Shown: positions 1-6,863, counted from the first letter of the stretch. The stretch is DNA of 12,042 nt from Giesbergeria sp. (GCA_017998735.1 JAGOCN010000026.1:1-12042), one strand, 5' to 3'. Notes: generated by a model from the letters alone, not told the origin. Made by a program: numbers and translations.

Positions 1-2
1 CG

Positions 3-1022
3 GTGCATGGCCGCGACGGTGGTGCCTGCGGCCGCGCCATTGGCCTGCGCGCCGACATGGACGCGCTGCCCATGCAGGAGTTCAACACCTTTGCCCACAC
101 CAGCCGCCATGCCGGCAAGATGCACGCCTGTGGCCACGACGGCCACACGGCCATGCTGCTGGCGGCGGCGCAGCACCTGGCACAGCACCGCGACTTTGAC
201 GGCACGGTGCACCTGATTTTTCAGCCGGCGGAAGAGGGTGGAGGCGGCGCGCGCGAGATGGTGCAGGACGGCCTGTTCGAGCAATTTCCCATGCAGGCGG
301 TGTTCGGCATGCACAACTGGCCCGGCATGCCGGTGGGCACTTTTGCGGTCAGCCCGGGGCCGGTGATGGCGTCCAGCAACGAATTCAAGATCGTGATTAC
401 CGGCAAGGGCGGACACGCTGCGATGCCGCACACCGGCATCGACCCGGTGCCCATTGCCTGCCAGATGGTGCTGGCGTTCCAGACCATCGTCAGCCGCAAC
501 AAGAAGCCCATCGACGCCGGTGTGGTTTCCGTCACCATGGTGCACACCGGCGAGGCCACCAACGTGGTGCCCGACCACTGCGAGCTGCAGGGCACGGTGC
601 GCACCTTTTCGCTGGAAGTGCTGGACCTGATCGAGCGGCGCATGCGCCAGGTGGCCGAGCACACCTGCGCCGCGCACGAGGCCACCTGCACCTTTGAATT
701 TGTGCGCAACTACCCGCCCACCATCAACACTGCGCCCGAAGCCGCGTTTGCGCGGCGCGTCATGCAAGGGCTGGTGGGCGAAGCACAGGTGCTGGTGCAG
801 GAGCCCACCATGGGCGCCGAGGACTTTGCCTTCATGCTGCAGGCCCTGCCCGGCGCCTACTGCTTTATCGGCAATGGCGAAGGCGACCACCGTGCCATTG
901 GCCATGGCGGCGGCCCGTGCATGCTGCACAACCCGAGCTACGACTTCAACGACGACCTGATTCCGCTGGGCGCCACCTACTGGGTGCAGCTGGCACGGCA
1001 GTGGCTGGCGCAGCCAGTTTGA
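3..1022 (+). CDS. M20 family amidohydrolase / hippurate hydrolase-like, 5'-truncated by window edge
   Basis: Metal-dependent amidohydrolase of the M20D (hippurate hydrolase/IAA-amino acid hydrolase) type, expected to split N-acyl amino acids in the cytoplasm. The 339 visible residues contain GLRADMDALP (15-23), the metal motif HACGHDGH (41-48; C43, H45), QPAEEGGGGA (74-83; E77/E78), GMHNWP (102-107; H104), the dimerisation-domain motif GGHAAMPHTGIDP (136-148), MGAEDFAF (270-277) and the C-terminal LHNPSYDFND with H309. All expected metal ligands are therefore present. Family members are about 400 residues, so roughly 60 N-terminal residues lie upstream of the window; the GTG at position 3 is almost certainly an internal valine codon. 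The TGA stop is at 1020-1022 and a dispersed repeat starts 4 nt later. Substrate cannot be read from sequence. Confidence 0.93.
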   Translation: MHGRDGGACGRAIGLRADMDALPMQEFNTFAHTSRHAGKMHACGHDGHTAMLLAAAQHLAQHRDFDGTVHLIFQPAEEGGGGAREMVQDGLFEQFPMQAVFGMHNWPGMPVGTFAVSPGPVMASSNEFKIVITGKGGHAAMPHTGIDPVPIACQMVLAFQTIVSRNKKPIDAGVVSVTMVHTGEATNVVPDHCELQGTVRTFSLEVLDLIERRMRQVAEHTCAAHEATCTFEFVRNYPPTINTAPEAAFARRVMQGLVGEAQVLVQEPTMGAEDFAFMLQALPGAYCFIGNGEGDHRAIGHGGGPCMLHNPSYDFNDDLIPLGATYWVQLARQWLAQPV

Positions 1023-1026
1023 GTGC

Positions 1027-1082
1027 CAAAATGGCCTCCAGCGCAAGCACAGCCTGCGCCAGCAGCTATTTATTTGATAGCA
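1027..1082 (+). repeat. 56-nt dispersed repeat, copy A
   Basis: This begins 4 nt after the M20 hydrolase stop codon. It aligns without gaps over 56 nt to the reverse complement of 6963-7018, with 44 identical positions. It shares the block GCCTCCAGC, then CAGCCTGCGC, then GCAGCT, and ends in ATAGCA. The 3' end can form a small hairpin (GCTAT at 1065-1069 with ATAGC at 1077-1081). I recall similar elements between genes in Comamonadaceae; that recollection was not verified here. Confidence 0.75.
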
Positions 1083-1160
1083 TTCAAGCGCGTGTTCGCA
1101 GGCGATGGCCGGCAGGCAATGCCGCGCGGCCAGATCCTTGCCGGCAGTCTTGGCTGCTTC

Positions 1161-1180
1161 CGTTGGCCTTCGTTGGCCTT
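1161..1180 (+). repeat. 10-bp perfect tandem duplication
   Basis: CGTTGGCCTT occurs twice back to back in the leader region upstream of the acyl-CoA-binding protein gene. It may be a simple slippage duplication; no function can be assigned. Confidence 0.6.
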
Positions 1181-1248
1181 GTCTGGTGCACCTGAATCTG
1201 GTGACACCATTTTTTCCTTTGTCTTTTATTTACCCAGGAGCCCTGCCC

Positions 1249-1509
1249 ATGCGCAACCCCGATCTGAACACCCAGTTTGAAGCCTCCGTGGCGCTGTCCA
1301 AGTCGCTCAGCGAGCGGCCCGACAACCCGACGCTGTTGAAAATCTATGCGCTCTACAAGCAGGCCACCGAAGGCGACAACACCGAGAAGAAGCCCAGCTT
1401 TTCCGACATCGTGGCGCGTGCCAAATGGGACGCCTGGAGCAAGCTCAAGGGCGCCGAGGGCGACGCGGCGCGCCAGCAGTACATCGACCTGATCGAATCG
1501 CTGCGCTGA
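1249..1509 (+). CDS. Acyl-CoA-binding protein (ACBP family)
   Basis: An 86-residue protein, the normal size for a single-domain acyl-CoA-binding protein, a four-helix cytosolic carrier that binds medium/long-chain acyl-CoA esters. Visible motifs are YALYKQATEGDN (33-44), RAKWDAW (57-63) and the C-terminal YIDLIESL. The residues that contact acyl-CoA in bovine ACBP (Y28, Y31, K32, K54, Y73) fall at a constant offset of +5 here: Y33, Y36, K37, K59, Y78, so the ligand site looks intact. The ATG at 1249 is preceded by AGGAG at 1236-1240; an open frame extends upstream to 1105 but lacks family similarity there. It lies 226 bp after the M20 hydrolase and ahead of a hairpin terminator, so it is probably transcribed alone. 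A role in fatty acid or PHA metabolism is inference. Confidence 0.95.
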   Translation: MRNPDLNTQFEASVALSKSLSERPDNPTLLKIYALYKQATEGDNTEKKPSFSDIVARAKWDAWSKLKGAEGDAARQQYIDLIESLR

Positions 1510-1588
1510 CCGGGCGGTGGCCCGCGCCACGGCAGCGCCTGCCTTCCTGCCTGTCTGTTTTCCCGCCCGTCTGGCCTTTTTACAGCAC

Positions 1589-1627
1589 ACCCCGGCGCCT
1601 GGCCCATACACCGGCCGGCGCCGGGGT
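1589..1627 (+). terminator. Hairpin, candidate terminator after ACBP gene
   Basis: CCCCGGCGCC (1590-1599) pairs with GGCGCCGGGG (1617-1626), extended by A1589-T1627, with a 17-nt loop. It is followed by TTTCGCCTTTT. It lies about 80 nt after the ACBP stop and about 30 nt before the DUF1810 start. The T tract is short, so it could also be a leader hairpin of the next gene. Confidence 0.5.
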
Positions 1628-1655
1628 TTCGCCTTTTGCGGACAATGGGCGCGCC

Positions 1656-2126
1656 ATGTCCCTGTTTGATGCGCCTTCCCATGCTCCTGCCCTGCAGCGG
1701 TTTCTGGACGCCCAGGCGCCTGTGTATGCGCAGGCCCTGCAGGAACTCGAACGCGGCTGCAAACAAAGCCATTGGATGTGGTTCGTCTTTCCGCAGCCGC
1801 GCGGGCTGGGCAAAAGCGCCACCGCGCAGTTCTATGGCCTGGCAGACGCGCAGGAAGCGCTGGCCTATGCACAGCACCCGGTGCTGGGCGAGCGTCTGCG
1901 CACCTGCACACGCGCCATGCTGCGGCATGCAGGGCGGCAGCCGGCCACGGCCACGGCCATTCTGGGCAGCGTGGACGCGCTCAAATTCTGTTCCTGCATG
2001 GGCGTGTTTGCCCGGCTGCTGCCCGCAGAGCCGCTGTTTGCCCAGGCGCTGCAGGCATTCTGTGGTGGCGGCACAGACCCCCGGGTGCTGGACTTTTGCG
2101 CCGGCGCCGAACCCTTCAAGGAGTGA
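1656..2126 (+). CDS. DUF1810 family protein
   Basis: A 156-residue protein matching the DUF1810 pattern: RFLDAQAPVYAQALQEL (15-31), the hallmark HWMWFVFPQ (39-47), GLGKSATAQFYGLAD (50-64), AYAQHPVLGERL (70-81) and a C-terminal block SVDALKFCSCMGVFA (105-119). Length and motif order are as usual for the family, which has no experimentally settled function that I know of; some homologues carry misleading 'calpastatin' labels. The start at ATG 1656 gives the conserved N-terminus, although no clear Shine-Dalgarno precedes it. The end carries AAGGAG (2118-2123), which serves as the ribosome-binding site of the next gene 6 nt after the stop, so the two are likely co-transcribed. Confidence 0.9.
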   Translation: MSLFDAPSHAPALQRFLDAQAPVYAQALQELERGCKQSHWMWFVFPQPRGLGKSATAQFYGLADAQEALAYAQHPVLGERLRTCTRAMLRHAGRQPATATAILGSVDALKFCSCMGVFARLLPAEPLFAQALQAFCGGGTDPRVLDFCAGAEPFKE

Positions 2127-2132
2127 ATTGCC

Positions 2133-2408
2133 ATGGTTCTGGAAAACGAAGAAATCGAACGCCTGATGGCGCGCAAGAAGGCCATCCAGGACACGCTGGC
2201 CGCGCAGGCGCAGAACCCGGCGCCCCGGCAGGGTGGCTGCAGCTCTGGCGGGTGCAGCAGCAGTGCGGCTGCGGCCCCGCGCAAGGCCCTCCTGCAGAAC
2301 CGCGACGACGGCACCCCGCGTGCCGTGCTGGTGCTGACCCTGCTGCGCGCAGCCGGTCTGGCCGCTGCCGCCGGGGTGGGGCTGTGGGCGCTGGTGCAGG
2401 CTTTGTAG
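2133..2408 (+). CDS. Small tail-anchored hypothetical protein with Gly/Ser/Cys linker
   Basis: A 91-residue protein of unknown function. Residues 1-27 are charged and likely helical (ENEEIERLMARKKAIQDTL). A low-complexity linker follows with the paired cysteines GGCSSGGCSSS (C36, C41), then an alanine-rich stretch, a charged patch (KALLQNRDDGTPR) and one hydrophobic segment from about 64 to 90, which would anchor the protein by its C-terminus with the N-terminal part in the cytoplasm. The start is well supported: AAGGAG at 2118-2123 lies 9 nt before the ATG, overlapping the end of the DUF1810 gene. The Cys pair could bind metal or form a disulfide, but that is inference. Codon use resembles the neighbours. 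Confidence 0.8.
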   Translation: MVLENEEIERLMARKKAIQDTLAAQAQNPAPRQGGCSSGGCSSSAAAAPRKALLQNRDDGTPRAVLVLTLLRAAGLAAAAGVGLWALVQAL

Positions 2409-2604
2409 CGGCCTGGGACGGGGCCTGCCGGGTGCAGTGTGAAGTGGTGCCCGGAGGTGGGTGGCCCTGCGCTGCGCCCCTGCCTGCGGCCTGTGTGATG
2501 GATTGAATCCGCCCGGCCGATCGCTCACGGGTTGTTCTGGCCAAGCCAGGCACACAGCACCCAAGCGCACAAGCGCACGTTGTTCAAGGCACCTTTCAAA
2601 AACA

Positions 2605-2643
2605 GAAACACCCCGCGCATATTTCAAATGCGCGGGGTGTTTC
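2605..2643 (-). terminator. Strong hairpin terminator of the lipoprotein hydrolase gene
   Basis: A perfect 16-bp stem (2605-2620 with 2628-2643) with a 7-nt loop lies 14 nt past the minus-strand stop at 2658. Read on the minus strand, the 3' arm runs into GTTTCTGTTTTTG, a U-rich tail, so it fits an intrinsic terminator for the minus-strand gene. On the plus strand it ends in GTGTTTC and may also stop readthrough from the DUF1810 unit. Confidence 0.85.
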
Positions 2644-2657
2644 TGCCCAAAGGGGCT

Positions 2658-4103
2658 TTATTGGACAGGTGGGTTTTTTCGGGCTGCTTCTACCAGCGTC
2701 TGGGCATCTGCCGCAAGCAAAAACCCTTTGGCGACGGCCGCCTGGGCCGCTGTGGTGACCGCCTGCACATACACGTCAGCGGTGGGGTAGAGCGCCTTCA
2801 GCGTGGCCTGGTCAAAGGGAACGGTCAGGCCGGAAAACCCGATCGGCCCTTCGCCAGACAGCACCGCCACCGGCACATCGGAAAAAGGCAGGCGAACCCC
2901 TCCCAAAGCATTGCCCCGCGCATCGCGCACCACTGTTCCGCCCTGGGTGCTGATGGGCGGTGCACTGGTGGGCCTGGCGCCCTGCTCCACCCAGCGCACC
3001 AGCGAGCGCAAGGCCGCGTTCATCACCAGGTGCTGGGGTGCAGAGTTGATGATGGCCAGCGCCCTGGACAAATCAATGAAGGAATCGAACTGCAGGTTGC
3101 CCTGCTTGGCCAGCTGCTCCACCGAATACCGGTCTGAATGCGCTGTGCCGGCCACCTCCCAGGTGTGAACGCTGGGTGAATCGGGCTGGCGTGCAGGCGG
3201 AAAGGCATTGCTGCCCGTGCCCAGCTTGAACAGGTCGGACTCGGTGATGAACTGGAAAACCGGTGCCGTCAGGTCGGTGCGCACCTGTGCTGGCGCCGGC
3301 ACGGGAATGCCCGCTGCAATCGGTGCGCCCGTGCCATTGCGGCTGTGGACCAGGAAGCCGTCGTACACCAGGGCCTGCTTGTGGATGGCGTTCACATAGG
3401 TCAGCAGGCGAAAGGCGCTTTGCGATTCACCATCGGCCAGCAGCACTTTGGGGGCAAGGCCGCGCAGCGGGTCGGTGGCGCCCGGGTTTTTCAGCATCGC
3501 ACCGACCTGCGAAAAAATGTCGTAGGAATAGGCATCGCCCGGGTGCTGCAGCGACGCATAGCGCACCGGGTCCCAGGCCTTCAGGCCCAGCGCGCCCTTG
3601 CCCAGGCTGCCGTCGCCATTGCTGGAAATGGACACGGCCTGCGCCGTGACGCCCACCCAGACATGGCCGGAGCGCAGGATTTCTTCCTGCAGAAACTGGT
3701 AGTCCACGTCGATGTCGATGTTGGACGTGACGTTGAACCATTCGACGATGACCACCCCGCTGAATTTTTGCGGGTTGACGGGCCTGCGCACCAAAATGCG
3801 CGTTTTGTAAGGGGCGCTGGACGTTTCCACCACGGGCCATTTGCCATCGGTTCCCCAGGTGCCCTCGGGCTTGAAAGCGCGCGCGGTGCCTTCAATGAAG
3901 AATTCCTCTTCCGCATAACCGGCTGTCTTGAGGTCCACCACCGAAGGGGTGGCAGCAAACGCACGGCTTCCCTGGGCGGTCGGGCCGTTGATGCTGGCTT
4001 TGGGAACCAGGGGGTTGGCGTTGTTGGGGTCTCCGTCACCGGAACACCCCAGCAGCGCCACGGACAGGGCCAGCAAGGCCGCCATTCGGACATTGAATTT
4101 CAT
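2658..4103 (-). CDS. Lipoprotein alpha/beta hydrolase domain protein
   Basis: A 481-residue exported protein with an alpha/beta-hydrolase (PF20091, Abhydrolase_10-like) fold. The N-terminus is a lipoprotein signal: MKFNVRMAALLALSVALLGC with lipobox LLGC at 17-20, Cys20 followed by Ser, which favours the outer membrane. The nucleophile elbow is GESQS (225-229, likely S227), an acidic candidate lies in TESD (E288/D290) and the histidine candidate is H322 in GTAHSDRY. The start at 4103 is chosen because it opens the signal peptide and is preceded by AAAGGGA on the minus strand; upstream in-frame ATGs would bury the signal. It ends just before a strong terminator and carries a 31-bp near-palindrome 20 bp upstream of the start. 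Likely an esterase or acyl-transferring hydrolase; substrate unknown. Confidence 0.88.
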   Translation of the reverse strand: MKFNVRMAALLALSVALLGCSGDGDPNNANPLVPKASINGPTAQGSRAFAATPSVVDLKTAGYAEEEFFIEGTARAFKPEGTWGTDGKWPVVETSSAPYKTRILVRRPVNPQKFSGVVIVEWFNVTSNIDIDVDYQFLQEEILRSGHVWVGVTAQAVSISSNGDGSLGKGALGLKAWDPVRYASLQHPGDAYSYDIFSQVGAMLKNPGATDPLRGLAPKVLLADGESQSAFRLLTYVNAIHKQALVYDGFLVHSRNGTGAPIAAGIPVPAPAQVRTDLTAPVFQFITESDLFKLGTGSNAFPPARQPDSPSVHTWEVAGTAHSDRYSVEQLAKQGNLQFDSFIDLSRALAIINSAPQHLVMNAALRSLVRWVEQGARPTSAPPISTQGGTVVRDARGNALGGVRLPFSDVPVAVLSGEGPIGFSGLTVPFDQATLKALYPTADVYVQAVTTAAQAAVAKGFLLAADAQTLVEAARKNPPVQ

Positions 4104-4123
4104 CGTTTTCCCTTTCGTGGTTT

Positions 4124-4154
4124 CTTGCAACACCCGCCCGGCGGTTGTTGCAAG
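4124..4154. promoter_or_regulatory. 31-bp near-perfect palindrome upstream of the lipoprotein hydrolase
   Basis: Fourteen of fifteen pairs match around centre C4139 (only C4133/T4145 fails); the outer arms are CTTGCAACA and TGTTGCAAG. It sits 20 bp upstream of the minus-strand ATG. No T tract follows on either strand, so a repressor operator or a leader hairpin is more likely than a terminator. Confidence 0.6.
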
Positions 4155-4425
4155 GGGCAGGCAGGAAATTGTCCGGGGTCCGGTTTTCAGGTGCCATGCA
4201 AGCGGTCTGGCGCTGACCCACCAACCAGAAGCCAGCCGGTGTGCACCTGCCGCAGGCCAGGGCCGCACGCAGAAACGCTGAAAACCGCTGGTTTTTTCTT
4301 CCCTGCAGCAAGAAATTTTTGCGGCCCTGCAGCCCTTCATTCATCGTCTGAAAAGACTAGGTAGTTGCCCAGGCTTGGGCCAGGCAAGCGCCGTTGCCGG
4401 CTGCAGGTGCGGCGGCGCCCTGGGC

Positions 4426-4444
4426 GCTTTGCAGGTTGCAAAGC
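4426..4444. repeat. Short perfect hairpin
   Basis: GCTTTGCA (4426-4433) and TGCAAAGC (4437-4444) form an 8-bp stem with a 3-nt loop downstream of the PHA-system gene. No T tract follows. Confidence 0.5.
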
Positions 4445-4473
4445 CATGGCGTGGCGCGCAAACCAGCCCCTGC

Positions 4474-4501
4474 CTGCAGACCCGGGCGCCGGGGTCTGCA
4501 G
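4474..4501 (-). terminator. Hairpin at the 3' end of the PHA-system gene
   Basis: CTGCAGACCC (4474-4483) pairs with GGGTCTGCAG (4492-4501). It lies 5 nt beyond the minus-strand stop codon at 4507. There is no U-run on the minus-strand side, so it may protect the 3' end or assist factor-dependent termination rather than act alone. Confidence 0.4.
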
Positions 4502-4506
4502 AAATT

Positions 4507-4920
4507 TCAGGCGCGGCGGCTGTCTGGCTTTGCCGGCGGTTCAAGGGGTGCTTCGGCTGGCATGGGGGCGCCTTCTGCGCCGTGTTCACTGCGGGGCGCC
4601 AGGGCGACCTGTGTGTCTGACGCCTCTGGATGTGCGCTCAACAGCTTGTCCAGCTGGGCGCTGATTTCCGCTTCAATGCGGCCCTGGAAGGCGCCAAACA
4701 GAAAACCCAGTTCGGCCACCAGCTCAAACTGGTCGGGCTGCACCTGCAGCGTGCCCTGCACCCCGGCGCGGCTGAAATGCAGCACGTCCCGGGCTTCGCC
4801 TTCTTCGTACACGCAGGCCAGGCCGAATTTGGCCTCGGCCTTGCGCGCCCAGGTGTGTGCCACGCTGCGGGCGGCGCTCAGGCCCAGCTGGTGCGGGCGG
4901 TGGATGTGGATGTCGGGCAT
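4507..4920 (-). CDS. Polyhydroxyalkanoic acid system family protein
   Basis: A 137-residue protein matching the PHA-system family (PF09650, PHA_gran_rgn). The N-terminal MPDIHIHRPHQLGLSAAR (1-18), ARKAEAKFGLACVYEEGE (25-42), a hydrophobic-alternating segment VLHFSRAGVQGTLQVQPDQFELVAELGF and GAFQGRIEAEISAQLDKLL (77-94) follow the family pattern. The last 40 residues are a Pro/Glu/Ala-rich tail not needed by the family core. Members are found near PHA granule genes, but no PHA synthase or phasin is visible here, so the role is uncertain. Start at 4920 is supported by GGAG at 4935-4932 on the minus strand. It lies 90 nt downstream of the aminopeptidase stop on the same strand and may be co-transcribed with it. 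Confidence 0.88.
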   Translation of the reverse strand: MPDIHIHRPHQLGLSAARSVAHTWARKAEAKFGLACVYEEGEARDVLHFSRAGVQGTLQVQPDQFELVAELGFLFGAFQGRIEAEISAQLDKLLSAHPEASDTQVALAPRSEHGAEGAPMPAEAPLEPPAKPDSRRA

Positions 4921-5010
4921 GGGTGGGGCTTCTCCGTCAGGCAGTCAAAAGTTCAGGGGCTCGGGTGGGCCAATGTATCCCTGGGAGGCAGGGCGCGGCC
5001 GCAAAGGCTG

Positions 5011-6168
5011 CTATGCCGGTTCGGCGGCAGGCGCAGGCGCGGGCAGCGGGCTTTGGGGCTGCAGGGCGCGCAGGCGTTCTTCGCGCAGCGGCTGGGGCAG
5101 GTCGGCCAGCGCCTGCACGGCAGCGTAAAACCGCTTCCAGTCGCTGCCCTGCTGCGCAAACAGCGCTTCAAAGGCCGGTACCCAGTGGTCGTAGGTGGCC
5201 TGGGAGGCAAAGCTGGCGTTGTTGGCCTCGGCCACCCAGCGGTCGTAGGCGGCCAGCTGCTGCGGTGCCATGGCGGACAGGGGCTGCACCTGCTGCTCTG
5301 CCTGCCATTGCCGGCGCAGTTGCGCATAGTGGTGGCGAAAATCCTGCATTGCTTCTTTTTTCATAGCTGCCAGCGCAGGCGCAGCAAGCGGTTGCGCCTG
5401 GTTTGATGCATAAAGCGCGTCCAGCCGCTGGCGCGTGGCCTGGGCCAGCGAACGGAACGCCTGGCGCCGGGCCTGGCCGGTGTCAAACGCCTGCCGCGCT
5501 GCCGGCGTGGACCGGGCGGCCAGCCAGCGCGCACTGCCCAGGCGTTCCACTGCCGTGGCAAAGGATTCGTTGAAGGCGCTGTCGTTCTGGGCATAGACCA
5601 CCTGGTGCGCCAATTCGTGGAACAGCAGGCGCACAAATTCGCCCTCGGGCCAGGCAATGAAGGTGCTGAGCAGCGGATCGCCCCCCAGCCAGTTCAGGTA
5701 ACCCAGCGTGGAATACGCCGGCACGCCGTAGACAGACACCTCCAGCCCCTGCGCGGCCAGCTCTGCTGCCTCGGCCTGCGCATCGGTTTTGGCAAAGTAG
5801 CCCCGGTAGCTGATGCAGCCCACCACCACAAAGCACCACTGGTGTGGCGTGAGCGCATCGGGCGGCGCGGCCACCACGTTCCACACCGCCGCTGGCCGGC
5901 CCAGCGCGGCGTAGCGCTGGTAACTGGCGTTGTCGGGCAGCGCCAGCTCGGTCACGGCAAAGGCGCGCGCCTGCGCGGCCAGCTGCAGGCGCTGGCGCAG
6001 CGGCGCCGGCACATCGGACCGCGCCAGCCAGTCCTGCAGCGGCGCGGCAGCGTCCATCAGCTCGGCATGGCCGCGCACCGATTGCCAGTAGTAGCGCAGG
6101 TCGGCGCAGCCCGGCAGCAGCGCCAGCGCCAGCAGGGCCGCCAGAACGGCAAAAAAACGACGGGGCAT
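5011..6168 (-). CDS. Putative zinc aminopeptidase lipoprotein (PF10023 family)
   Basis: A 385-residue lipoprotein. MPRRFFAVLAALLALALLPGC is a lipoprotein signal with lipobox LPGC (18-21). The family blocks follow: RYYWQSVRGH (25-34), ELALPDNASYQRYA (74-87), VWNVVAAPPD (95-104), WCFVVVGCISYRGYF (111-125), YGVPAYSTLGY (147-157), DPLLST (164-169), then the zinc site HELAHQ (184-189) and FNESFATAVE (199-208; E201 the probable third ligand). The HExxH...E signature is intact, consistent with a gluzincin-type metallopeptidase in the envelope. I chose 6168 over an upstream ATG at 6222 because it starts the signal peptide; neither has a clear ribosome-binding site. Residues about 256-274 (NQAQPLAAPALAAMKKEA) coincide with a copy of the dispersed repeat and look like an in-frame insertion between conserved regions. 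Confidence 0.88.
   Translation of the reverse strand: MPRRFFAVLAALLALALLPGCADLRYYWQSVRGHAELMDAAAPLQDWLARSDVPAPLRQRLQLAAQARAFAVTELALPDNASYQRYAALGRPAAVWNVVAAPPDALTPHQWCFVVVGCISYRGYFAKTDAQAEAAELAAQGLEVSVYGVPAYSTLGYLNWLGGDPLLSTFIAWPEGEFVRLLFHELAHQVVYAQNDSAFNESFATAVERLGSARWLAARSTPAARQAFDTGQARRQAFRSLAQATRQRLDALYASNQAQPLAAPALAAMKKEAMQDFRHHYAQLRRQWQAEQQVQPLSAMAPQQLAAYDRWVAEANNASFASQATYDHWVPAFEALFAQQGSDWKRFYAAVQALADLPQPLREERLRALQPQSPLPAPAPAAEPA
5350..5405 (-). repeat. 56-nt dispersed repeat, copy C, inside a coding sequence
   Basis: On the minus strand this segment shares an uninterrupted 16-nt core (plus-strand AGCTGCCAGCGCAGGC at 5365-5380) with copy B, and ends in AGCA at the same offset from the core as copies A and B. 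Outside the core it is degenerate. It is read in frame as part of the aminopeptidase (residues about 255-273). Family membership is likely but less certain than for copies A and B. Confidence 0.55.
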
Positions 6169-6485
6169 GGAAGGCGTGCGGAACAAGGGGCTGGAGTGTA
6201 CGGCGCAGGCTGGCGCATTCACCAGGGCAGCGGCGGGCGCGGGCTGCAGTCATTCCTTCGCAGCAGCGGTTTGGACCGGGTCTTTGCTCCTGTAGGCAAT
6301 GGCCAATGGCCCGGCGGCTGCAGGCGCTGTCCATTTGCCCGTTTGCCCCTGCTTGAGCGCGGCTGGGTGCCGCCGCACCCGCTGCTTTCCACGCAGCCCG
6401 ACAGCGGTGGACGCCATGCTGGAATGCAGGCCGCGCAATCGGCTTATCCTTTCAACTGCCGCTACAGGTATTCACAGGACTCCAC
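6169..6485. other. Divergent intergenic region, aminopeptidase / DUF1840
   Basis: These 317 bp between divergent genes must hold the promoters for both. I see no credible gene and no promoter pair close enough to consensus to call. ACAGGA at 6474-6479 is the likely ribosome-binding site for the DUF1840 gene. Confidence 0.5.
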
Positions 6486-6863
6486 ATGCTCTACAAATTC
6501 AAATCCCGCTCCACCGCCGACCTGATCCTGCTGGAGCCGCAAGGGCGCCGGCTGCTGCAGATCATCGGCAAGGAACCCGGCCCGACCGGCATCGTCACCG
6601 CCGCACAGATCCCGTCCGCCATCGAGGCGCTGGAAAGCGCTGTGGCCGCCGAAGAACGCCAGGCCGCCGCGCAGCAGGAGGCCGCTGCCGCTGCGGCGCG
6701 CCAGGAGCAGGGCACTACCGACAACAACGGCGACAAAAACGACAAGGACGAGGCCGACGCACGGCGCAGCGAATTCGTCAGCCTGCGCCAGCGCGCCGCT
6801 CCCTTCATCGACATGCTGCGCCGCAGCGCCGAAGCCGGGCACGACGTGGTCTGGGGGGCCTGA
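6486..6863 (+). CDS. DUF1840 domain-containing protein
   Basis: A 125-residue protein of unknown function with the DUF1840 pattern: N-terminal MLYKFKSRSTADLILLEPQGRRLLQIIGKEP (opening block, residues 1-31), QIPSAIEALESAVAAEE (41-57), and the C-terminal SLRQRAAPFIDMLRRS...DVVWGA (99-125). Between them lies an Ala/Gln-rich then Asn/Asp/Lys-rich linker (58-93, including TTDNNGDKNDKDEADARR) that looks flexible and is probably variable between species. No signal peptide or membrane segment is visible, so a cytoplasmic protein is expected. The ATG at 6486 is preceded by AGGA 6 nt upstream. The gene is monocistronic: the aminopeptidase is divergent and the next gene lies on the other strand. Confidence 0.92.
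   Translation: MLYKFKSRSTADLILLEPQGRRLLQIIGKEPGPTGIVTAAQIPSAIEALESAVAAEERQAAAQQEAAAAAARQEQGTTDNNGDKNDKDEADARRSEFVSLRQRAAPFIDMLRRSAEAGHDVVWGA

Larger units (their letters stand above)
4104..4506. other. Noncoding interval with three inverted repeats
   Basis: No credible gene lies in these 403 bp between two minus-strand genes. It contains the 31-bp near-palindrome at 4124-4154, a short hairpin at 4426-4444 and a hairpin at 4474-4501 just after the PHA-system gene. I could not identify a convincing sigma-70 promoter for the lipoprotein gene. Confidence 0.6.

Noticed and set aside
1353..2627. Long open frame (424 codons) on the minus strand opposite the ACBP and DUF1810 genes
   Set aside because: It is antisense to recognised families, is Arg/Gln/His-rich with no domain, and results from the low stop frequency of high-GC DNA.
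4236..4247. CCGGTGTGCACC, also present at 11908-11919
   Set aside because: A 12-nt match without flanking similarity is plausible by chance in skewed, GC-rich DNA.
4280..4298. AAAACC/GGTTTT mini-hairpin followed by T residues
   Set aside because: Only a 6-bp stem made mainly of A-T pairs, and no plus-strand gene to terminate.
3345..4364. Plus-strand open frame (339 codons) opposite the lipoprotein hydrolase
   Set aside because: Antisense to a gene with lipobox and catalytic motifs; composition is atypical and no family is recognisable.
6250..6438. Short minus-strand open frame in the divergent region
   Set aside because: No ribosome-binding site, hydrophobic pattern or similarity; it is treated as noncoding.
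5605..6525. Plus-strand open frame opposite the aminopeptidase and into the DUF1840 start
   Set aside because: It overlaps the zinc-site coding region antisense and shows only Gln/Arg-rich noise.
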